NCBI RefSeq assembly: GCF_024609245.1
Contig: NZ_JANJYH010000017.1
Coordinates: 1 to 64,000 of the forward strand
DNA length: 64,000 nucleotides
Direction: 5' to 3'
From: Haloarchaeobius sp. FL176
GTDB lineage: Archaea; Halobacteriota; Halobacteria; Halobacteriales; Natrialbaceae
Part shown: in pieces, positions 58,435 through 64,000 of the stretch
Layout: each line of letters opens with the position of its first letter
How positions within the stretch are numbered: the first letter of the stretch is position 1
Translations under genes and position numbers: made by a program
Notes under the pieces: model-generated
What the model saw: only the letters and a program-made list of their open reading frames with translations
Database searches by the model: none
Told to the model about the DNA's origin: nothing

Positions 58435-60213
58435 TCAGTCGTCCGCCGACAGCGGCGTCCCGTCGGGCGACGCCGGTGCGGGGGAGTCGTCGAGCGAGTC
58501 CTCCTCGGCGTAGGGGTACCAGGTGCGCTTCGTGTTGTGCATGAACGGGTCGTCGTAGCTGGTCTCCTCGGGCTCGACCAGCGCGGCCAGTTCCTCGTCG
58601 TCGCGGGCGGCGACGAACTCGCGGAAGCTCTGGCTCTCGTCTTCGCGCTGGTCCTCGAAGTTCGCGAGCAGGTTCCGGATGGCACCGGGCACCTCGTCGG
58701 CGGGCACGCGCTCGGTCACCCAGGAGGCGAACTGGGGCTCCTCGCCGAGACCGCCCCCGAGGCCGATGTCGAGCGCCTCGACCGGCTCGCCGTCCTTCCG
58801 GGTCTTCATGCCACGCAGGGAGATGTCGGCGATCTGAGGCTGGGCGCAGGAGGCGGTGCAGCCCGAGAGGTGGATGTGGAAGTCCTCGACGCCGGCGGGG
58901 AGCGCGACGTTCTCCTTCAGCCAGCGGGCGTAGCGCACCTGCCGGTTCTTCGTCTCGACGATGGAGAGCGAGCAGAACTCGGTGCCGGTGCAGGCGATGG
59001 AGCCGCGCATGAACGGGTGCGGGTCCGGCGAGTAGTGGTCGAGGGCCGGCTCCGCGAGCAGGTCGTCGACGCGCTCGTCGGGCACGTCGGTGAGGATGAT
59101 GTTCTGGCGCTGGGTGAGCCGCACCTCGCCGGAGCCGTGCTCGTCGGCGGCGTCTGCGATGTCGAGTGCGTCGTCCGCGCCGATGCGGCCGACGAGGACG
59201 TTCAGCCCGACGTAGTTGTTCCCGTCGGGCTGGCCGTGGACACCGACGTGGTCGTGCTTGCCCGCGGCCTCGCCGGCGTTGTAGCTGTACTCCGAGCGGA
59301 GGTCCTCGCCGGCGGTGTGGAGCTCGAATTCGACGAACTCCTCCTGCAGGACGTCACGGAGCTTCTCGGGGCCCCACTCGTCGACGAGGAACTTGATGCG
59401 GGCGTTGTATCGGTTCTCGCGGTCGCCGTACTCGCGGAACAGCGCGGAGATGCCGCCCGACACGTCGGCTGCCTGCTCGGGCGTGACGAACACGTCGATG
59501 TCGCGAGCGAAACGGGGCTCGTTCCGGGCGAGCCCGCCGCCGACGCGGACGTTGAACCCTTCGCGGTCCTCACCGTCGATCTCCTTCGTCGCGGGTTCGA
59601 GGGCGAGGTCGTTGATGTCGCCCTGGCCACAGCCCTCGCGACAGCCCGTCACCGAGACCTTCCACTTCCGGGGCAGGTTCGAGTGCTCGGCGTTGCCCTT
59701 GAAGCGGTCGTTCAGCTCGTGGATGGTCGGGAGCGCGTCGACGTGTTCGTGCTCGTCCTTCCCGGCGACCGGGCAGCCGACGATGTTGCGCCAGGAGTCG
59801 CCACAGGCCTGCATCGTGGTGAGCCCGGCGGCCTCGAGCTCGTCGAAGATGGCGGGAACGTCCTCGATGTTGATCCAGTGGAGCTGGATGGCCTGTCTGG
59901 TCGTCACGTCGAGCCAGCCGTTGCCGAACTCCGGGTTCTCGGCGGGGCCGGTCGAGTACTCCTTCGCTATCTCGGCGACGGTCCGGAACTGCCCCGGTTC
60001 GAGCACGCCGTTGGGCGGCCCGATGCGCATCATGAAGTAGGACTCCTGGCCGGCGCGCTGGTGGTACAGGCCGTACCACTTGAAGCGCTCGAACCAGGCG
60101 TCGCGCTCGTCCTCCGGAATCGAGTCCCAGCCCGTCTCGGCGAATCGCTCGATGTGTTCGCGGATGTCCGTGCCGTAGAGCTCGGACTTCCACTGTTCCA
60201 CGTCGGTCGGCAT
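58435..60213 (-). CDS. nirA: Ferredoxin-dependent nitrite (or sulfite) reductase
   Basis: A 592-aa siroheme/4Fe-4S enzyme starting at MPTDVEQWKSELYG. Two ferredoxin-like half domains and two sulfite/nitrite reductase domains are visible (DVTTRQAIQLHWINIED; RLTQRQNIILTDV). The cluster/siroheme cysteines are C408, C414 (CTGTEFC) and C452, C456 (CTASC). It reduces nitrite to ammonia (or sulfite to sulfide) with ferredoxin. The CTGTEFC form favours NirA, but SirA cannot be excluded, and no nitrate-reductase genes are nearby. The C-terminal ~90 residues are acidic and poorly conserved. It is downstream of the 107-aa gene by 67 bp. Confidence 0.85.
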   Translation of the reverse strand: MPTDVEQWKSELYGTDIREHIERFAETGWDSIPEDERDAWFERFKWYGLYHQRAGQESYFMMRIGPPNGVLEPGQFRTVAEIAKEYSTGPAENPEFGNGWLDVTTRQAIQLHWINIEDVPAIFDELEAAGLTTMQACGDSWRNIVGCPVAGKDEHEHVDALPTIHELNDRFKGNAEHSNLPRKWKVSVTGCREGCGQGDINDLALEPATKEIDGEDREGFNVRVGGGLARNEPRFARDIDVFVTPEQAADVSGGISALFREYGDRENRYNARIKFLVDEWGPEKLRDVLQEEFVEFELHTAGEDLRSEYSYNAGEAAGKHDHVGVHGQPDGNNYVGLNVLVGRIGADDALDIADAADEHGSGEVRLTQRQNIILTDVPDERVDDLLAEPALDHYSPDPHPFMRGSIACTGTEFCSLSIVETKNRQVRYARWLKENVALPAGVEDFHIHLSGCTASCAQPQIADISLRGMKTRKDGEPVEALDIGLGGGLGEEPQFASWVTERVPADEVPGAIRNLLANFEDQREDESQSFREFVAARDDEELAALVEPEETSYDDPFMHNTKRTWYPYAEEDSLDDSPAPASPDGTPLSADD

Positions 60214-60279
60214 GGAACGGCCTACGACGGCCACTCCTATACCGGCGCGCTCCGCGTCAGGTTCCCCCGGTGCTCGCCG

Positions 60280-60603
60280 TCACCGGATATCGTTGCCGGG
60301 TTCGAGCCGGGGCCGGAGTTCGCCGGGGTCGTACGGGTGGAACGCGCCGTCTCGCACCCGGCCGACGGCGAGCCAGTCCAGCGCGCCCTCGGTGCCGCAG
60401 TCGATGCACTGCCCGACCGCCTGGACGGCGACGCCGTCCCGGTCGACGCCCACGTCGGTGAACGCTTCCAGCACGACGTGGGCCGTCTCGCAGCCGCAGA
60501 AGTCGGTGACTGCGAGGGGCCAGATATCGCTGTTGGGCACCCGACGCTGGTTGTCGACGCTGATCCACGCGCCGTCGTCCAGCACGCGCAGTTCCGTTGC
60601 CAT
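60280..60603 (-). CDS. Haloarchaeal protein of unknown function with Cys pairs
   Basis: A 107-aa protein: MATELRVLDDGAWISVDNQRR, FCGCETAHVVLEAF, VGQCIDCGTEGALDWLAVGR. CGC and CxxC could bind a metal. It precedes the reductase gene on the same strand, so the two may be co-transcribed. No family function known to me. Confidence 0.65.
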   Translation of the reverse strand: MATELRVLDDGAWISVDNQRRVPNSDIWPLAVTDFCGCETAHVVLEAFTDVGVDRDGVAVQAVGQCIDCGTEGALDWLAVGRVRDGAFHPYDPGELRPRLEPGNDIR

Positions 60604-60820
60604 ACCCGACGTTGGCGCTGCAGCAGGGTGGTCCCGTCGCCCGATGCAACGCTTCGTGCGTTCGACGACGCCGGACGGCGGGGCGAATCGACCCCCGTCC
60701 GTCGGTTCCGGCCGTGACCCCGCGTCAGAGATACCGGCCGGAAGCGCCGGTACTCCCGAGCCCCGGTTACGATTGTCCGGGCAGCGTCGGTTAAGGAGGG
60801 GGAACCGTTACGTCACGACG

Positions 60821-60919
60821 ATGACCGACGAGTCGACACCCGACCGAGCAGACTCCGAGCGCCAGCACGCCTCCGCCGACGTGGCACCGGAGCTGTACGA
60901 ACCGGAGGCGCCACGATGA
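60821..60919 (+). CDS. Possible 32-aa acidic micro-protein
   Basis: MTDESTPDRADSERQHASAD and so on to EPEAPR, stop 60917-60919. Its composition is halophilic-acidic and it overlaps the next small ORF by 4 bp (ATGA at 60916-60919), the same coupling used by genuine operons here. It is too short for homology judgement. Confidence 0.45.
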   Translation: MTDESTPDRADSERQHASADVAPELYEPEAPR

Positions 60920-61065
60920 CCGGCCGGTCCGTCGAAACCGACGATGACGACGCCGACGACGAAGCAGACGAGGGCCGGCCCGACGCCCATCTCCGTGACC
61001 TCGACCCCGGCGCGGGCTGTACCGAAATCTGGGAGCACCTCTCCGAGGAGCGCGACGAGGAGTGA
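60916..61065 (+). CDS. Possible 49-aa acidic small protein
   Basis: MTGRSVETDDDDADDEADEG followed by RPDAHLRDLDPGAGCTEIWE and HLSEERDEE. GAGCTEIWEHLSE resembles a recurrent ending of small haloarchaeal proteins (I recall GCGCVEVWEHLSE). Strong acidic bias and ATGA coupling to the preceding ORF support coding. Function unknown. Confidence 0.6.
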   Translation: MTGRSVETDDDDADDEADEGRPDAHLRDLDPGAGCTEIWEHLSEERDEE

Positions 61066-61116
61066 GCGGGACAGACCAGCAGGGAGCTTTTGCATGGTGA
61101 CCCCCAACGACGCCCA

Positions 61117-61773
61117 ATGAGCGACGAACGGCCCACCCGGACCGAGCGGGAGTCACCCGTCGGCGAGCCCGTCATCCGGGGCGACCCAGCCGTGACCGGC
61201 GAGCGCGCCCGCGACGCGGTGCAGTTCGACCCGGCCGACCCCGACTCCCTCGCCGCGGCCGCCGAGACCGTCGACGCCTTCGCCCGTAACACGGTCGGTG
61301 CCGAGGACAACGTCTACATGCTGCGCGGGGCCGCCGCCTGCGCCGCCCTCGTCCGCGGCGAGGGCTCCTACACCGCCGCCGCAGAGCGCGTCGGCGAGCC
61401 CACGACCGTCTCCTTCATCCGGAAGTGGGCCCGCGTCCACGACCTCCCCGAATCCATCCGGCGGCACGTCGCCCAGGGCCACATCGCGCCCTCGGCCGCC
61501 AAGCACATCGCCCGCGTCGGTGGCGAAGCCCGCCTCTACCTCGCCTGGGGGGCACTCGACGCCGGCCTCACGGTGCGAGAGGTGCGCTCGGTCGCCAGCG
61601 CCGTCAACGACGGTGCCTCCGTCGCCGACGCGCTCGCCGAACACGACGTTACCCTCGGCGCGCTCGACCTCACCCTCCCGCCCGCGACCTACCGCGAACT
61701 CCGGCGACGCGCGTCGGTCGAGAACCGGACGCCCGACGACGTGGTCGCCGAGGCGCTCGACGAGTATCTCTGA
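61117..61773 (+). CDS. DUF7119-like haloarchaeal protein with HTH/ParB-like helices
   Basis: A 218-aa protein starting at MSDERPTRTERES. The N-terminal 45 residues are disordered-acidic. The middle has GEGSYTAAAERVGEPTTVSF, IRKWARVHDLPESIRRHVAQG, IAPSAAKHIARVGGEARLYL, resembling the HTH/KorB-like part of ParB proteins (GHIAPSAAKHIARV). The C-terminal LTLPPATYRELRRRASVENRTPDDVVAEALDEYL looks like a ribbon-helix-helix. Probably DNA-binding; DUF number from memory. Confidence 0.7.
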   Translation: MSDERPTRTERESPVGEPVIRGDPAVTGERARDAVQFDPADPDSLAAAAETVDAFARNTVGAEDNVYMLRGAAACAALVRGEGSYTAAAERVGEPTTVSFIRKWARVHDLPESIRRHVAQGHIAPSAAKHIARVGGEARLYLAWGALDAGLTVREVRSVASAVNDGASVADALAEHDVTLGALDLTLPPATYRELRRRASVENRTPDDVVAEALDEYL

Positions 61774-62140
61774 CATCGGCTCGATTGCGATTTTCGAACC
61801 CACACCACCGGCGCGTGGCTGGCGAGCGTGCCGAACAGGGTAAGGTCTCCGCGAACGCAGTGAGCGGAGGGCAGCGAGACGACGGAGGAGTCTCGCCAGG
61901 CCGCTCGCTACACTCGTGCGAGGGATGAGCACCGCAGGGAGCGGTCACGAGACTCTCTGCGTCTCGTGAGCATCTCGCAGAATCTTCGAGTTCTGTGGAC
62001 GTTGCCAGACTGCGTCTGGCAAGCAGTCAGAACGCGGACGCAGCGAGCCTCTCGAGTCGAGAGTGCCGGGGCTTTCTGGCTGTTGCCGACTCCAGCAGTT
62101 CCCTCGACTGAGAACACGTGAGCCGTTCCAGCAGACTGAA
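61774..62140. repeat. Palindrome-rich intergenic repeat region
   Basis: Contains GCGAGAC-N9-GTCTCGC (61874-61896), TCACGAGAC-N7-GTCTCGTGA (61945-61969) and TTGCCAGAC-TGC-GTCTGGCAA (62002-62022), then GCCGGGGCTTTCTGG. These are the same repeat class as at 34575-34700 and 38265-38395. No gene is seen. It lies at the 3' ends of two convergent genes, so a terminator-like role is possible. Confidence 0.55.
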
Positions 62141-63409
62141 CTATCGACCGCAGAATCGGGCCGCCGCATCAGCAATCACGGCACCGGCAGTCTCGACCTC
62201 GCGAACGTCGATGGACTCGTCGGGGAAGTGCGCCTGGTCGATGCTCCCGGGACCGAACAGCACCGTGGGGATGCCTGCATGCTGGTAGTGTCGGCTGTCC
62301 GCGCCGAAAGTGCCCCCGTACGGCTCCGAGTCCAGCCCGGCCTCGTCGGCGGCCGCCCGAACCGCCCCGACGACCGGGTCGGCCGGGTCCACCGACGCTG
62401 GCTCGAACTGGATGGAGAAGCGCTCGAACGTCGGCGGGTGCTCGGAGAGCCACTCGCTCTCGGCGACCACCTCGTCCAGCCGCGCCTGGAACTCGGCCTC
62501 GACGCTCGCGACGGTCTCGCCGGGGGCGACGCCGATTCGCACCTCGGCAACGAGCTCGTCGGGGACCGCGGAGGCCCAGTTGCCCGCGCGGACGGTGCCG
62601 ACACAGACCGGCCACTTCACCGGGTAGTCCTCGTACAGGGGATGGTCGACGCGTGCCTCGCGCTCGGCCTCCAGCTCCTCGAAGGCGTGTCGAATCGCCT
62701 CGAAGTGCGGGAGGACGGACTCGCCGCGCCAGCGCGTCGCCGCGTGGGCGGAGCGACCCTCGATGCGCAGCCGTTTCATCACGCTGCCCTCGACGGCGGT
62801 GACGACGCCGAGTTCGGTCGGCTCGCCGATGATGGCCGCATCGCGGTCGAACGGGTACGGGTTGTCCATCGCCGCCGCCGCGGCGCCGATGCCGCCCTCC
62901 TCCTCGCCGGCGACGCCCTCGACGACCACGCGGCCGTTCAGGTCCGGCCCGTCCGCACCCGCTGCCAGCTCGGCGAAGTGGCGCGCCGCGAACACGCAGG
63001 ACACCAGCCCGCTCTTCATGTCCGCGGCCCCGCGGGCGGTCACCCGGTGGCCGTCCCACTCCGGCTCGAACGGGTCGCTCGACCACGCCGACCGCGTCGC
63101 CGGCACCACGTCGACGTGACCGTTCAGCACCAGCGTCGGCCCGGCGTCGGGGTCGCCGAACTCCACCACGCCGGCGACCGACGGCCGGTTCTCGACCTCG
63201 ATCTCGGCGGGGTCGTCGGGGAACGACGGGTGCTCGGCCAGCGCCGCCGCGTCGGCGGTCCACTCGTACGTCTCGAAGCCGAACTCCTCGAACCGCTCGC
63301 GGAGCCAGGCCATCGCAGGTGCCTCCTGTCCGTCGGTCGTATCGAACCGGAGCAGCTCGTCGAGGAACTCACGGAGGTCTCCACCCCATCGGTCGGCGAA
63401 CCCAGTCAT
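62141..63409 (-). CDS. M20-family amidohydrolase (ArgE/DapE-like)
   Basis: A 422-aa zinc hydrolase. LNGHVDVVPA gives the first metal His/Asp, GRGAADMKSG is written here as ARGAADMKSG with the bridging Asp, and VAGEEEGGIG holds the catalytic Glu pair; a later His in AHFPDESIDV completes the site. The dimerisation domain is ~185-300. Function class: deacylation of N-acyl amino acids or diaminopimelate precursors; substrate uncertain. Confidence 0.9.
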   Translation of the reverse strand: MTGFADRWGGDLREFLDELLRFDTTDGQEAPAMAWLRERFEEFGFETYEWTADAAALAEHPSFPDDPAEIEVENRPSVAGVVEFGDPDAGPTLVLNGHVDVVPATRSAWSSDPFEPEWDGHRVTARGAADMKSGLVSCVFAARHFAELAAGADGPDLNGRVVVEGVAGEEEGGIGAAAAAMDNPYPFDRDAAIIGEPTELGVVTAVEGSVMKRLRIEGRSAHAATRWRGESVLPHFEAIRHAFEELEAEREARVDHPLYEDYPVKWPVCVGTVRAGNWASAVPDELVAEVRIGVAPGETVASVEAEFQARLDEVVAESEWLSEHPPTFERFSIQFEPASVDPADPVVGAVRAAADEAGLDSEPYGGTFGADSRHYQHAGIPTVLFGPGSIDQAHFPDESIDVREVETAGAVIADAAARFCGR

Positions 63410-63504
63410 GGATAGGAGTGGTTCGACCCGCCGCTAAAATCGTTCGATGCACTCCTGGCGAACGACAACCCTTTAACCGTGCCACTGCCAACTGTCGAGC
63501 GCAC

Positions 63505-63578
<74 letters not shown>

Positions 63579-63669
63579 CTCCTGCTCCGAACGCACGTGA
63601 GGAGCGAAGCGGTTCCGAGAGAGTTGAAGCAGAGAGGACACGCGCAGCGGAGCGAGCATGTCCGACCGA

Positions 63670-63715
63670 GGTTCAGTTCCCATCCGGCCTGCTCCGAACA
63701 CACGTGAGGAGCGAA
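63670..63715 (+). repeat. Duplicated 3' end of tRNA-Lys (att-like)
   Basis: GGTTCAGTTCCCATCCGGCC (63670-63689) matches the tRNA T-arm/acceptor end at 63557-63576 with one difference. The following TGCTCCGAACACACGTGAGG matches 63583 onward with one difference. A weaker GTTCGAATCC is at ~63793. The spacing is about 113 bp. No integrase is in the window. The rest of 63579-63884 has no supportable gene. Confidence 0.6.
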
Positions 63716-63884
63716 GGGGCCACGAGGGAATTGAAAAAGACGAGTCACAGCCCGGAAGGGTCGAAGGCCGCACGGCCGGACCGCATCGGCGTTGTTCGAA
63801 TCCTTCCCGCCATACTCCCGCGAGGAACGGTGTCGCCACGGTGGGTCGGGAGAAAGCCTACACACCGGCACTCGAAACTTGTCG

Positions 63885-64000
63885 ATGATGCGACGACAGC
63901 GAGCAGCTTCACTCGTGAGTGTCGGCCTGCTCGGACTTGGAACGTGGCTACCGTGGCTACGACTCCGACCGGGCCGGGAGGTCTTCCTCCCCGTCTACGT
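63885..64000 (+). CDS. N-terminus of a membrane protein (partial, runs off the window)
   Basis: ATG 63885 (or 63888) opens MMRRQRAASLVSVGLLGLGT and continues WLPWLRLRPGREVFLPVYV to the window edge. Basic residues precede a hydrophobic helix. Too little is visible for a family call. Confidence 0.5.
   Translation, partial: MMRRQRAASLVSVGLLGLGTWLPWLRLRPGREVFLPVY

Noticed and set aside
58537-60717. 726-codon open frame antisense to the nitrite/sulfite reductase
   Set aside because: Long antisense frame expected from high-GC codon bias opposite a real gene; the reductase has clear cofactor cysteines.
62063-63415. 450-codon plus-strand frame opposite the M20 hydrolase
   Set aside because: Val/Arg/Gly-rich shadow; the minus-strand gene has all metal-site motifs.

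Overview
This window is from a halophilic archaeon (class Halobacteria). The signs are high-GC codon use with very acidic proteins, TATA/BRE-type promoters next to or overlapping start codons, a TFB gene, an archaeal oligosaccharyltransferase (AglB-like), LOV/PAS histidine kinases, a bacterio-opsin-activator-type HTH protein and many families I know mainly from haloarchaea. Genus cannot be decided from the sequence alone.

Layout. (1) 0-10 kb: surface-glycan (N-glycosylation) cluster: transposase tail, GT2 glycosyltransferase, FkbM methyltransferase, flippase, NAD-sugar epimerase, UDP-sugar dehydrogenase, then polyprenyl-phosphate sugar transferase and AglB-like oligosaccharyltransferase on the other strand. 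The first genes are clearly AT-richer than the rest. (2) 10.2-14.6 kb: decayed mobile element: RNA-ligase gene running into a winged-helix gene, a TumE-like partner, a primase-type protein and a VirB4-like ATPase pseudogene with three nonsense codons and a frameshift. (3) 14.6-21 kb: a REC-PAS3 histidine kinase, a small exported protein and a 1181-aa wHTH-NTPase-TPR protein behind a palindrome. (4) 21.3-43.4 kb: accessory island with MazF/HTH, Fic, two RHH-PIN, wHTH/TumE-like, HTH-MNT/HEPN and nucleotidyltransferase modules among plasmid/ICE-type genes (SWIM protein, TFB, ArdC-like antirestriction protein, OB-fold protein, 1171-aa VirD4-like coupling ATPase). (5) 43.4-64 kb: mostly chromosomal-type genes: HAD phosphatase, APH kinase, ABC-2 exporter, hydrolases, an isolated NuoCD, a GAF-PAS-LOV kinase, nitrite/sulfite reductase, an M20 amidohydrolase and tRNA-Lys. 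A second DUF234-type ATPase has its own 34-bp palindrome.

The most interesting structure is in region 4. Several toxin-type modules look like cassettes bounded by direct repeats made from resident DNA: the AT-rich Fic cassette sits between two copies of a 38-bp SWIM-gene promoter; the MazF module sits between an intact and a diverged SWIM 3' end; the second RHH-PIN module sits between two ~100-bp repeats. Several modules carry tandem or palindromic operators at the start codon. In addition, at least three element genes (SWIM, TFB, ArdC-like) share an unusual TATA-adjacent element, CCTG-N2-GGGTGA, that suggests a common regulator. All functional statements are family-level inference from reading the sequence; no database search was possible.
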